From contig CAZUNO010000023.1 in assembly GCA_964621445.1 (NCBI GenBank), forward strand, positions 1-46,140: a stretch of 46,140 nt of DNA, in the 5' to 3' direction. This document shows, in pieces, positions 17,195-26,149 of the stretch; the first letter of the stretch is position 1, and each line of letters starts with the position of its first letter. This DNA comes from CAZUNO01 sp964621445 [NCBI: Candidatus Hadarchaeota archaeon] (lineage in GTDB: Archaea > CAYQAE01 > CAYVLA01). A program made the position numbers and the translations under genes. The notes under the pieces are model-generated. The model had not been told where the DNA came from. It saw nothing but the letters and a program-made list of their open reading frames with translations, and did no database searches.

Positions 17195-18478
17195 TTAGTT
17201 AAAGCGTGTGGTAGTGGTTTCCCTATACAGCATCCTCTTGATCATGACAGCATGTATCACTACGCCACACAACATTCCAGTTGACACAACAACCAGCCAT
17301 TCGATGGTGTATGTCCAGATCAAGGCGATGTCCCTTAGACCCATCGCCTTGTCATCAGCACTCTTCACCTCCTTAATGCATTTCTCCCAGGTGGATATCG
17401 ACTGCTCCACCTCCTGGTTCAGGTACTCCACCTCAGCTTTCTCCGCCATGTCCTCTATTCTGCTTAAGTCTGACAGCAATCTTCCTGTGTTGGCCCCGAA
17501 CTTCTCGGCAAACTCCATAGTGGATAGGAGAATTCCGTAGCGATTTTGGAATTCCTGAGCCTTGATTCGGGCAAGGTGCAAGAGGGGAATATCCTGGTGA
17601 ACCTGCTTACCAAGAGTATTTAGGACCATATTTACAGCAATATCTACGACATACCTGTTTTCACCGCCTTCTGGAGGCGTCAGGAACCATTGGAGACCGA
17701 AAAATTCCGAAACTAACATCGTCCTCCCTTTGGAGTAATCCCAAGCCACAAGAAATGGAGCTCTCTGGATCCCGGGAAATCTTATACCCTTCATAAAACC
17801 GTATATTGTAGAACCTTCCCTGGGGATGATTAACCTGCCATAATTCCCGTGAATCCTTTCTATTCCCAGAGAACGGAATGGTTTTAACGGATTATTATCT
17901 CCAATTGCCGTGATCTCTACGGTAAATGGTTGCCATGCCGCCCCCCACTTTCCGGTGGAAACAACACCCGGAGCGTCGCTGGGAAAGACCTCCCACATCC
18001 CTGACCCTATCCATTTTGAAACTATATCATCCGTCACTGACACGCCCCCGAGATCGGCAATAGCTCCTTTGCCGCCCTCCTCAATCGCTCTTTTCAACAT
18101 CGATATCTGGGAAGAGCTGATGAAGTCAACGGATCCTCCTACATAGACGAATAGATCGCAGTCAAGCATGTTATCATAATTCCGGGGAAGATAAAGCCGA
18201 ATCGCCCGCTCATATTCCGTCGTTGTTAAGGACATTCCATAGCCTCTTGTGGGAACATGGGATACCGAAGTTAACGGTTCTGACATGAACCAGGAAACAA
18301 CAGGGGTCATCTGGGGCATTGTAGCTCCGATGGCCAGGATCTCTAATTGGCGGCTATCGACAGCATGGGCATATGACAAGACGGAGATCAGGCAAATCAA
18401 AACTAGCGACCACCAAGCAAAACGGAAAGCATTGAATTCGAGTTCTAAATTCAAGAGTTGTTCCCCGTGATTTCTCAA
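17195..18478 (-). CDS. Tailed GATase1-like membrane-anchored surface protein (copy 4)
   Basis: This 427-residue copy begins at a TTG (18478). No ATG precedes the signal helix (WWSLVLICLISVLSYAHA), and a TATA element lies exactly 27 bases upstream, so the TTG is well supported. The domain has AIRLYLPRNYDNMLDCDLFV, RAIEEGGKGAIADLGGVSV (a glycine-rich loop closer to the DUF1355 pattern than in most copies), WEVFPSDAPGVV, and a WDYSKGRTMLVSEFFGLQWF segment. The stalk has LLSTMEFAEKFGANTGRLLS. The helix WTYTIEWLVVVSTGMLCGV is followed by a slightly altered tail, KRMLYRETTTTRFN. It is divergent to copy 5 with 115 bases between the start codons, so the two share one promoter region. Confidence 0.8.
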   Translation of the reverse strand: MRNHGEQLLNLELEFNAFRFAWWSLVLICLISVLSYAHAVDSRQLEILAIGATMPQMTPVVSWFMSEPLTSVSHVPTRGYGMSLTTTEYERAIRLYLPRNYDNMLDCDLFVYVGGSVDFISSSQISMLKRAIEEGGKGAIADLGGVSVTDDIVSKWIGSGMWEVFPSDAPGVVSTGKWGAAWQPFTVEITAIGDNNPLKPFRSLGIERIHGNYGRLIIPREGSTIYGFMKGIRFPGIQRAPFLVAWDYSKGRTMLVSEFFGLQWFLTPPEGGENRYVVDIAVNMVLNTLGKQVHQDIPLLHLARIKAQEFQNRYGILLSTMEFAEKFGANTGRLLSDLSRIEDMAEKAEVEYLNQEVEQSISTWEKCIKEVKSADDKAMGLRDIALIWTYTIEWLVVVSTGMLCGVVIHAVMIKRMLYRETTTTRFN

Positions 18479-18500
18479 ATTTTAAGGCCCCCCTCGAGAT

Positions 18501-18510
18501 GTATATATGT
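18501..18510 (-). promoter_or_regulatory. Archaeal TATA box for copy 4
   Basis: Read on the minus strand, acatatatac is centred 27 bases upstream of the TTG at 18478. This is the canonical distance for a leaderless archaeal transcript and supports TTG as the true start. Confidence 0.65.
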
Positions 18511-18593
18511 TCGGCGAGCATTCCCAATTTAATTTGCAGTTGTAATTCTTGTCCATTATTATAGTCATAGGAGTTGAGAATGGAAATTAGGAT

Positions 18594-19865
18594 TTGAGAA
18601 AAATACTAAAGGCCCTTGAAAACCTTAGTCGCCACATGACATGGGCGAGCTTCAGGGTCATATCGATCCTCTTAATATCACTTATGGCAATTCCAATAAA
18701 TGTGTCGGCGGAAAACGACCTGGTCATGGAGTTCCTCATGGTGGGCGACGTTCAGGGATGGCCGAATAATTTAGGGGATGCACAACCGGCGATAGATATA
18801 AACCTGGTTCCATGTAGATCATTCTTCCTAGACTATTCGGACGAGGACCTTCAAAGGCTAAGCCGGGTTTACTTCCCCAGGAACATGGAGGTATTGAACG
18901 AGTACGAGGTCCTCTTTTTCAACCATCCGAGATTGAACTTCCTCACCCTTAACCAACAACTGATGATGGTCGAATTCGCGGGCACAAAGAATAAGGCATC
19001 AATTGCCTATCCTCTAAGCCACTACGAGGAGGTCCAGGACCCCTGGCTTAACAGCCCCATCTCCGAGGCCTTCCCCGTCGATGTCGAAAAGTTCGCCTCC
19101 GCAAGCCGACAGGGCCTGCCTGACGAGTTCGGTGGATACACCGGCCTAAGGCTCGATGTGAGGGACCCGCCAGTATTCGCCAATTTTGAGCCCTCCGGGA
19201 TATATGATTCAAAGATCTATCAGTGGTCAAGACCGGCCTTCGCCAAGGAGGGCGCCAAAATCTGGGTATCCATGATCGATGGCCCTCCTGCTCTGCCGGA
19301 AGCCCCGGCATTCCTCTCCTGGCCATATGAAGATTCCGAGACCTGGGCGTTCGGCATACATCCTAATCGGATGGGTTTTCATTGGGCCCAGGCCGGGGAG
19401 TGGTGGGAGCTGCAATTCCTTATCATATGCTACTATTCATCCGGTCGGGACATCCCGAAGTTCGACCAGATCCTGAACATGAAGCGGGTTCGATCCCAGT
19501 TCATCCACTTCAGGGAAGTGGAGTCCATGTTCCAGGGTGTGGTTAATTTCGTGTCCAAGGTAGGTGCAAATACCATGGAAAGCGAAGAGATCCTTCTGGA
19601 AGCCCAGATACTTAGGAGCGAGGCTGAGCTCGACTATCTCGAGGGCGCATACCAATCGGCGGATAACACTGTCGAAGAGGCACTGGACATGGTCAACCTT
19701 GCCATGGATGAGGCAATGGAGGCAAAGGACAGGGCTCTTACCTGGATCTACATCTCGGAATGGCTGGCAACATTCGCTGTAGCCATGCTATCCGGCTTCA
19801 TAGTATGGGAGCTCATGGTTAGAAGGATCCTTTACCGCCGAGTAAAAACCACCAAATTGAGATAG
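18594..19865 (+). CDS. Tailed GATase1-like membrane-anchored surface protein (copy 5)
   Basis: The frame opens at a TTG (18594, codons TTG AGA AAA), with an ATG at 18636 directly before the signal helix (MTWASFRVISILLISLMAIP). AT-rich ttattatag near 18557-18565 is about 33 bases from the TTG, which slightly favours the longer form. The exported domain has LQRLSRVYFPRNMEVLNEYE, the strand FFNHPRLNFLTLNQQLMM, EAFPVDVEKF, and WPYEDSETWAFG. The stalk contains VNFVSKVGANTMESEEIL, followed by the helix WIYISEWLATFAVAMLSGF and tail RRILYRRVKTTKLR. Its nearest relative here is the copy at 41758, with which it shares PCRS/ICRS.F..YS...L. It is transcribed divergently from copy 4 and converges with copy 6. 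Function unknown. Confidence 0.78.
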   Translation: MRKILKALENLSRHMTWASFRVISILLISLMAIPINVSAENDLVMEFLMVGDVQGWPNNLGDAQPAIDINLVPCRSFFLDYSDEDLQRLSRVYFPRNMEVLNEYEVLFFNHPRLNFLTLNQQLMMVEFAGTKNKASIAYPLSHYEEVQDPWLNSPISEAFPVDVEKFASASRQGLPDEFGGYTGLRLDVRDPPVFANFEPSGIYDSKIYQWSRPAFAKEGAKIWVSMIDGPPALPEAPAFLSWPYEDSETWAFGIHPNRMGFHWAQAGEWWELQFLIICYYSSGRDIPKFDQILNMKRVRSQFIHFREVESMFQGVVNFVSKVGANTMESEEILLEAQILRSEAELDYLEGAYQSADNTVEEALDMVNLAMDEAMEAKDRALTWIYISEWLATFAVAMLSGFIVWELMVRRILYRRVKTTKLR

Positions 19866-19992
19866 GGCCAAATCATGCAATCTGGATTTTGACCAGGCGA
19901 GAAAATTAAAAGGAAAATTCAGAATCGGCCCCAGATTTTTAGATCCAACCTATTTTAAAGCGGAATTTCCCAATCTTCAATTGGAGATGATT

Positions 19993-21246
19993 TCAAGGTT
20001 CATCGTGCATGAGGGCGCCTTTAAGTCTGGTGGTTTCCACCTCTCTGTAGGACCTGCGGCGGATCATAACCGTCCAAAGCGCGAAACCACAGAGGGCACC
20101 GGTCCCGCTCACCGCCAGCCACTCCACCAGGTAGACCCACATGAGGGCCTCATCCTTGAGTCGAACCGCTTCCGCCGTGGCCAGCTTCACTTCCTCCAAT
20201 AGAGACTCCAGAAACTCTATAGCCGGCCCGTAATCCTGGTCCATGTAGTCGTCTGCTGCCCCTTCTGCCTCTCTTTCCAGATATGTCAAATGTTCGTAAA
20301 GCTGGGCTGTATTGGCTCCGAAGCTCTCCGCCCAGTTCATCATCGAGCCAATGAGAGATACATGGGCCCGAATGTTCCTGAACATCCGCCTGGCTTCCCT
20401 TCTAGCCGGTATATCACCTATAAGCTCCATGTCAAGGGAGTAGAATATCATATTGGTCGCTACATCCAGAGCATATGGATTATTGCTTTCGTCCCACCAG
20501 ATATCGAACCTGTGGGCCACATTCCACAGTATGCCTGGATCTCCGCCACCCGGCCTCCACGAAACCAGCCAGGGAAGATCATAGGGCACGATATCCCCCC
20601 ACACCGTGGCCCCCTGTTTGATATACATCTCGGTATACACGTTACCAAACACTTTTTCGGCCCCATACTTCAAAAAGGGGCTGAAAACCGGGTGCCTATT
20701 CGTCCGAAATCTGACCCTGTAGCTTCTGTGGTATGGACTTACGCTTCTTTCGTGTATCGGTATGACCTCTAGTAGGACGGGATGTTCCCAGCCAAGACCA
20801 AGACCGGTTAGTCCGCAAAAAGCCGCCATTTCGCCCTCCCTGAAGGCGTAATCTAGGTCATGGACCTGTCGGGGGAGAAAGTGCTGTATTCGAGGGCTGT
20901 GAAACACCATTATGTCGTAGGCTAGAAGTTCCTTTCTCGTCCTCGGATAGTAGATTCGGTCCAGCTTCCTCTTATCCTCGATTGAAACGCCGCCGGGAAG
21001 AGGGTGTACATCGAGGGTTAACATCGGGTCCTCGATTGACAGTATCCAGAAGGGTTTGTAGTGGGCTCCACCAACAACCATGCCAGTTAGCTGCTCGGAG
21101 GAAGCCAGGGCAGGGAAACAGGAGGATACCAGAATCATGAGGATAACTATTGAATATACTCCAAACCGATTATCATCGCCCGGGCGATAAATGATCAAAT
21201 TCAAACGAGGCCGGGCTCTGATATTATTAAATTGTGTCTTCTGCAA
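19993..21246 (-). CDS. Tailed GATase1-like membrane-anchored surface protein (copy 6)
   Basis: The frame starts at a TTG (21246). A second TTG at 21204, with AT-rich tttaataata about 22 bases upstream, would remove a polar 14-residue extension and may be the real start. The signal helix is VYSIVILMILVSSCFPALAS. The domain shows RKLDRIYYPRTRKELLAYDI, FHSPRIQHFLPRQVHDLDYA, EGEMAAFCGLTGLGLGWEHP and LVSWRPGGGDPGILWN. The stalk has LIGSMMNWAESFGANTAQLY and the anchor is WVYLVEWLAVSGTGALCGF followed by RRRSYREVETTRL, with a short extra acidic end (KGALMHDEP). It is convergent with copy 5. The YFPR motif appears as IYYPR, a conservative variant. Function unknown. Confidence 0.78.
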   Translation of the reverse strand: MQKTQFNNIRARPRLNLIIYRPGDDNRFGVYSIVILMILVSSCFPALASSEQLTGMVVGGAHYKPFWILSIEDPMLTLDVHPLPGGVSIEDKRKLDRIYYPRTRKELLAYDIMVFHSPRIQHFLPRQVHDLDYAFREGEMAAFCGLTGLGLGWEHPVLLEVIPIHERSVSPYHRSYRVRFRTNRHPVFSPFLKYGAEKVFGNVYTEMYIKQGATVWGDIVPYDLPWLVSWRPGGGDPGILWNVAHRFDIWWDESNNPYALDVATNMIFYSLDMELIGDIPARREARRMFRNIRAHVSLIGSMMNWAESFGANTAQLYEHLTYLEREAEGAADDYMDQDYGPAIEFLESLLEEVKLATAEAVRLKDEALMWVYLVEWLAVSGTGALCGFALWTVMIRRRSYREVETTRLKGALMHDEP

Positions 21247-21827
21247 TAATCTTCGTTGGCTAATGATTGCTATCTTGGTCCCTATTCAAGAGGTTAGTTA
21301 CCATCACTTAACAACTTCTAGATTGGGATATTAATAGAATAGACAAATATCTCCAAAACGTGGGAACGACCAAGAATTATACCCGATCTATTCTGATTAC
21401 TCGGCATGGACTTTGACTTTTCTAATGAGCCCGCTCTCAACTACTCAAGATCTTCACGGATTTCCATGAGTTCGTCAAGTATACCAGCTACTGGCCTCTA
21501 TGTGACCTGGTTGGAGAGCCTATTCGCCATGGTTCTAGCTTCCGGGTTCTTGCCCTTTCAGTAATCTACTTCTTTTTGGCTTTTTCTATTCTTTCACTAT
21601 CACCCCCTACCAAACGGGCATCTCGAAAAAGAAGAAGTTGGAAGCGATAACTCCATGACTATTTGAGTCGTTATAAGGTCCTCGCTATTCACAGGTGAAG
21701 GAAAATGAGGCCAACTACCTACCCAAATCGAACCATTTCTGGGATCTATTCGATTATCTTCATGAGATTTAATGAAGGAAAGACATGCAGCCTCCCGCAG
21801 TTGATTTGAAGAAAGTCAATATGCACT
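21247..21827. other. 580-base gap with traces of a decayed reading frame
   Basis: No intact gene is visible. On the minus strand around 21560-21415 one frame reads KNPEARTMANRLSNQVT, stop, RPVAGILDELMEIREDLE, stop, LRAGSLEKSKSMP. It looks like helical coding sequence interrupted by stops and is probably an old gene. I cannot name the family. A T-rich run around 21570-21600 could act as a transcription stop for either strand. Confidence 0.3.
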
Positions 21828-23057
21828 TCAGGACGTCAACCGGGTGCTGGTTACCTTCCTATACATTTTCTTCCTGATCATGAGGCTCCATAATGCCATT
21901 CCGGATACAAGTGCCGTTGCAGTAACCACCAGCCACTCGATGAAGAACACCCAAATAAGTGCCGTCTCTTTTGCTTCGAATGCTAGCTGATATGCCTCCT
22001 CAAGACGTGAAATTGTATCATCCGTTCCCTCGAACGCGGCTTCCAGTTCCAAATCTACAAAGAATCCCCTGGCCTTTTCCAGTTGCTCTTCAGCTTCGTC
22101 CATTTTCTGCTCCACGGGGCTGATATCCGCGTTGAACTTGGCGGCGAACTCCATCATGCCAGCGGTGAGCTGCTTTTGTATGTCAATCTCCCTGAACCGC
22201 TCCCTTACCCTATACATAAGGGCTATGTCAGCGGGGGGCCTTAGTCCGGCCGAAAAATATACCATATTGCAGACGAAGTCCGGGTAATGCTTCCAGTCCA
22301 GAAAGCTTAGGCTGGCCGATGTTATAACTCCAGGTCCTCCTATTGATCCCCTGAATCCGGTAGGCGAGGCAAAGAAACGCCCTTCACCTACGTCCCACCA
22401 AACCCATCCAGGATCCCTCCTACCTCCGCCGGTCTTTCTAATTTCAGATATTTGATTTGCCCCGAACCTGATTTCAACGACATTGTAACCACGGAAAATA
22501 TTATGTTCCCCATAGTTCTCCCAGGGAGTCCTACTGGCAAATTCGTCTTCCGGATTGACCACGAAGTTACGTGCATAACCTTCAGACATGGGGATTGGTT
22601 GGACCGGCATCACCTCTACCAAAGGTGTATCTCCCCAGGAAGGAAATCCATGTGCACCACCAAACGCCTCAGAGCCTCCTCCCATGAATATCCCAAGCCC
22701 GTTGTCCCTGCAACCTAAAGTGACCCATTCGATAAATCTCATGGTGAAGGAAACATAAGTACAGTCATCGAGCCCCACTACATCGTATTTGCCTACCAGA
22801 TCCGTCTTGGACCTAGGAAGGTACAGCCTCATTGCCTTTTTCACTACATCCTGGGAAAGGCCGAACTGATTGCCGGAGATGGGTGTCACGGATAGAAGCG
22901 GATCCGAATTCAGGTAAACATAAGGTCCTCGAGCGGAAAATGGCGCACCGATGTAGAGAACCCGTATCATACCAGTGTTTGGATCCCTCTTGATCTGCCT
23001 GCAGGTCGCGCTGGTAGATACTATCAGAAGGAGAATCAATAAGGGTAGGGTCTTCAT
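21828..23057 (-). CDS. Tailed GATase1-like membrane-anchored surface protein (copy 7, most fold-typical)
   Basis: The 409-residue protein starts at ATG 23057 with the signal peptide MKTLPLLILLLIVSTSATC; the Cys might be a lipidation site, though archaeal rules are uncertain. It opens with GMIRVLYIGAPFSARGPYVY and has MRLYLPRSKTDLVGKYDVVG, then DDCTYVSFTMRFIEWV and the key loop GLGIFMGGGSEAFGGAHGFP followed by SWGDTPLVEVMPVQPI. The 'GL..mGGG..FGG...w.dTpl.evlPV' order is the DUF1355/ThuA-type glutamine-amidotransferase-like signature and gives the fold assignment for the whole family. The nucleophile-elbow Cys is not evident, so I predict a binding domain. The stalk has GMMEFAAKFNADISPVEQ. The anchor is WVFFIEWLVVTATALVSGM, with the tail RKKMYRKVTSTRLTS. 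It is closest to the decayed copy at 2934-3458. Confidence 0.82.
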   Translation of the reverse strand: MKTLPLLILLLIVSTSATCRQIKRDPNTGMIRVLYIGAPFSARGPYVYLNSDPLLSVTPISGNQFGLSQDVVKKAMRLYLPRSKTDLVGKYDVVGLDDCTYVSFTMRFIEWVTLGCRDNGLGIFMGGGSEAFGGAHGFPSWGDTPLVEVMPVQPIPMSEGYARNFVVNPEDEFASRTPWENYGEHNIFRGYNVVEIRFGANQISEIRKTGGGRRDPGWVWWDVGEGRFFASPTGFRGSIGGPGVITSASLSFLDWKHYPDFVCNMVYFSAGLRPPADIALMYRVRERFREIDIQKQLTAGMMEFAAKFNADISPVEQKMDEAEEQLEKARGFFVDLELEAAFEGTDDTISRLEEAYQLAFEAKETALIWVFFIEWLVVTATALVSGMALWSLMIRKKMYRKVTSTRLTS

Positions 23058-23169
23058 TGAGCCGGGGAATATTGGAATCTGCTAAATGTATTTCCCAGCA
23101 GAGTTGGATGCGTGGAAGTATTCAGAACCTCCATAATACAATCTAGCTTTCAGAGGACACTTTATTGGA

Positions 23170-23959
23170 ATGGGCTTTACTTCCATCGGTACGGAATCAA
23201 TCCCTAACCAAAATCAACCTCTGATTATAACCCAAAAAAAGAATAACAAAGACCTAATCCCGGAACCGGTTCTCATTCCGTTCATTCCTCTAGGAATAGA
23301 GAACTTCGTCGGCTACAAGGCCTACCGAATAACCCCAAGGACTGGAGCCCAGACACTTGCCTGGAATATCGATAGTTTTGATGACAAGGTACCTTACATG
23401 GTAACACGGGACTACGAGCAGACCCGAACCATGACCTTGGGAGGATTCATTTGGACTTCAATTCTGAAGCGGATATGCACATCGATATACCGAGGATAAC
23501 TACGGACTAGATATACTGATGAACATGGTGCTTTACCTGAACAGGAGAAAAATCCCCGATGAGGTGTTGATCATCCACCGAATAAGGATTTCATTCGTGG
23601 AGTTTCGGACAGGGATGGACATGCTCATGACCGTTTCCGAATTTGCCAGGGGCTTCGGGGCCAGCGATCGGGGCATAAGCGAGTTAACCAGCGGCCTTTA
23701 AGAGGAATATTCCGAAGCAATAGAGCTCTACCTACAGGATGAGTTCCAGGAGAGTGAGGAAAAGATGGAATCTCTGCTCATCGATCTAAACCAGGCCGAA
23801 GCCAGGATGATTGAACTCAAAGACCAGGCAATGTTTTGGATTCACCTAGTCGAATGGCTGGTTATCACCGCAACCGTCATGATTAGTGGCCTCGCCACCT
23901 GGACCCTGATGGTTCGCCGGAGGCTTTATAGAGAGGTACAAACACTTCGTTACGATTAG
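23170..23959 (+). pseudogene. Decayed member of the tailed GATase1-like family
   Basis: The recognisable sequence starts at about 23255 with EPVLIPFIPLGIENFVG and GAQTLAWNIDSFDDKVPYMV, closely matching copies 1 and 2. Roughly the first 190 residues and the signal peptide are missing. Between 23450 and 23510 the frame shifts; the second frame reads EDNYGLDILMNMVLYLNRRK and SEFARGFGASDRGISELTSG. It is interrupted by TAA at 23699-23701, where relatives have a charged residue, then continues EEYSEAIELYLQDEFQESEE. The end, WIHLVEWLVITATVMISGL with RRRLYREVQTLRYD, is intact. The copy thus carries a large 5' truncation, a frameshift and a nonsense codon, and cannot make the full protein. It stands between copy 7 and a histidine phosphatase. 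Confidence 0.85.
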
Positions 23960-24108
23960 AAGGCGTTGGCATTTTACTAGGTAAGGATCCTCTGCATTTA
24001 TCGGGGGAAATCCAGGACAATTAAATGAAAAGAATCGGGTGTGATTTGAATCCAAGGAAAACGGGAAGAAGCCGCTAAAATGGACCCAACTCCCGGAGAG
24101 CTCTATAA

Positions 24109-24711
24109 TTGCATATAATGCTAATCCGTCACGCAAAGCACGGGAAACCGGCCCAACCAGAGGAAGGTAATCTCACCAGACTGGGCATAAATCAGGCCCA
24201 AAGAACCGGTGATTCCCTGGTGAATCAGGGGATAGAGCGGCTGTTATCATCACCTTATCCCCGCAGCATGCAGACGGCTTCGATTATCTCCAAGCGGATT
24301 GAAGTGCCGGTCAATATCCGGGTTTGTCTTCACAATAAGATAAGGCCTGGAGAGATAACCACAACCAGGGCAAGCCTTGAAAAAATGTATCCCGATGCGA
24401 TTTTTCAGCCTGACATGCCTGAGGTTTGGTCGCCAGGCGGAGAAACAGGACAGGAAGTATACGAAAGGCTTGTTCCTGAGGCCGAGTGGATAAGGTCTTT
24501 GGAACCGGTAAATGAGAGAATAGCGATTGTTAGCCACGCATTTACACTGGATGCACTGATTTCAATGCTAACCGATCTGCCTCCAAAGAAATCAATGCGA
24601 TTCTGGTTCGATAACTGCTGCCTGTCCCTGGTCTCAATTGTCAAGGGAGTGGGTAGACTCCACTATCTCAATTTGGTCGGGCACCTAGGTAGAAGGGATT
24701 TGTTCTTTTAA
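24109..24711 (+). CDS. Histidine phosphatase superfamily protein (phosphoglycerate mutase/SixA-like)
   Basis: A soluble protein of about 200 residues. The N-terminal catalytic box is MLIRHAKHGKP, where His is the phospho-acceptor. Arg follows in LSSPYPRSMQTASII, and the second catalytic His sits in IAIVSHAFTLDALIS near residue 145. These are the expected residues for the two-histidine branch-1 family, which dephosphorylates sugars, nucleotides or phosphohistidine proteins. The substrate cannot be told from sequence. The frame begins at a TTG (24109) three codons before an ATG (24118); AT-rich gctaaaatgg at 24074-24083 is 31 bases from the TTG and could be the promoter. It is flanked by a broken and an intact family copy, so it is probably a standalone gene. 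Confidence 0.82.
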   Translation: MHIMLIRHAKHGKPAQPEEGNLTRLGINQAQRTGDSLVNQGIERLLSSPYPRSMQTASIISKRIEVPVNIRVCLHNKIRPGEITTTRASLEKMYPDAIFQPDMPEVWSPGGETGQEVYERLVPEAEWIRSLEPVNERIAIVSHAFTLDALISMLTDLPPKKSMRFWFDNCCLSLVSIVKGVGRLHYLNLVGHLGRRDLFF

Positions 24712-24791
24712 AACAGCCGGTCCGGGTAATTATCGAGGAAATAATATGGCCATGTGACCGCTTAACGCACATGCAAGCCGCGAAAAGACGA

Positions 24792-26069
24792 TTACCTAGA
24801 GGTGGCAGTGGTACCTACTTCCCGGTAGAGCCTTCTCCTGACCATTAATGTCCAGACCATGAACCCGGCAAAAAGCAAGGCCGCGGTGGTGATCAACCAT
24901 TCAACGACATACACCCACAGAAGGGCACGGTCTTTGAGCGTTGCCACCTTTTCCTCAAGGCTATCCAGTTCCTGAAGGGCGGTGTTCATGGTGTCATAGG
25001 CAACATCGAAATCTCTCTGAAGATAAAATCTGGAGGCCTGGCCCCGGATTTCCTGGACCTCGGCTAGCTCCGCATATTCATTTGAGGGGTTGGCACCGAA
25101 TATCTCAGCGAAATCTATGAGACTGGTGATTAGGCTCTGTTGAATCCCAAAGTCGTAAAGGTCCCTCCTGAAGTCGTGGACCTTGAATGGGTCCTCTGGA
25201 AGCTCTCTTCCCGTGCTGAACCAGACGATATTTGCAATTATGTCGAGGGCATAGGGATTCGAGTTCATCCCACCTGTGCGGAGGCCGCTCCAGAACAGGT
25301 CATATACTACTCCCCTGAATGTGAAGGTGATGGAATCATTCCAGTGCCAATAAAAAACCTGTGGAATCTGCCCCGGAATTGGTGACCCGATTCCCATGTT
25401 ATTCCTTGTATAGGAAAGGATGGTCGAGCCCGGCTTGGGGATGGTTAGAGGAAAATTTGAATGGTGGCTTATGTAGACCGGGATTAATTTTTCGATGCTT
25501 GTCCTATACGGCTTCATGATATTTGGCAGATCCGAATCATCCCTAATTACCAGTGGTCCTGAAGGGGCATCGAAGTTCCGATTATCCGATATTACCGCTG
25601 CTGCATCGTTTGGGAAGGCATTGGAGACCTGGCTCTCGACCCACGGCATGTAGAAATTGGCGTTAACGCTCATGGCGCTCCTGGTATTCACCGCTCCTTT
25701 TCGATGATCGGTGAGTCCATCAATGAGCCATCTCTGCTGTTTATCGCTCAGGGAGAACATGTCGACCTGATCCAGGAAGAAAAACTCGTACTCCAATAGG
25801 CCCTGGTAGCTGCGGGGAAAATAGATCCTAACGAACCGCTTGATGTCATTGCGGTCCACATCGCCATGCGCCCTAGTCGGAATGATCGTTGGATCGGTTG
25901 AAGGCTCGGTTAGGAACCAGGAGGTCAGGATGGGCATGCCTATCGCCCTTCCCGTACCCATTACCTTGATCCTGGTCGGCTTTCCCTGACCAAAAACGAT
26001 TGCAGGGAAGGCTAAAAGGATGACAAAGACTACTAGAGCTACCTCCCTATCCACGGGAAAAATGAACAA
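24792..26069 (-). CDS. Tailed GATase1-like membrane-anchored surface protein (copy 8)
   Basis: The frame begins with a TTG at 26069; an in-frame GTG at 26054 would give a shorter, equally good signal peptide (DREVALVVFVILLAFPAIVF). The mature part opens with RIKVMGTGRAIGMPILTSWF and LTEPSTDPTIIPTRAHGDV, nearly the same as copy 3, so these two are sister copies on opposite strands about 10 kb apart. It then has VRIYFPRSYQGLLEYEFFFL, KGAVNTRSAMSV, NAFPNDAAAVIS, IPKPGSTILSYTRN, the WHWNDSITFTF strand and NPYALDIIANIVWFSTGREL. The stalk reads SLIDFAEIFGANPSNEY, and the anchor WVYVVEWLITTAALLFAGF leads to RRRLYREVGTTATSR. The last residues differ from TRL. Function unknown. Confidence 0.8.
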   Translation of the reverse strand: MFIFPVDREVALVVFVILLAFPAIVFGQGKPTRIKVMGTGRAIGMPILTSWFLTEPSTDPTIIPTRAHGDVDRNDIKRFVRIYFPRSYQGLLEYEFFFLDQVDMFSLSDKQQRWLIDGLTDHRKGAVNTRSAMSVNANFYMPWVESQVSNAFPNDAAAVISDNRNFDAPSGPLVIRDDSDLPNIMKPYRTSIEKLIPVYISHHSNFPLTIPKPGSTILSYTRNNMGIGSPIPGQIPQVFYWHWNDSITFTFRGVVYDLFWSGLRTGGMNSNPYALDIIANIVWFSTGRELPEDPFKVHDFRRDLYDFGIQQSLITSLIDFAEIFGANPSNEYAELAEVQEIRGQASRFYLQRDFDVAYDTMNTALQELDSLEEKVATLKDRALLWVYVVEWLITTAALLFAGFMVWTLMVRRRLYREVGTTATSR

Positions 26070-26149
26070 ATATCCCTTATTAGGTTATTCCATGCATGAT
26101 TTTCCGGGAAGGCTTATCCGGGAAGTAAACCCCAATCGATTCCTTTATC

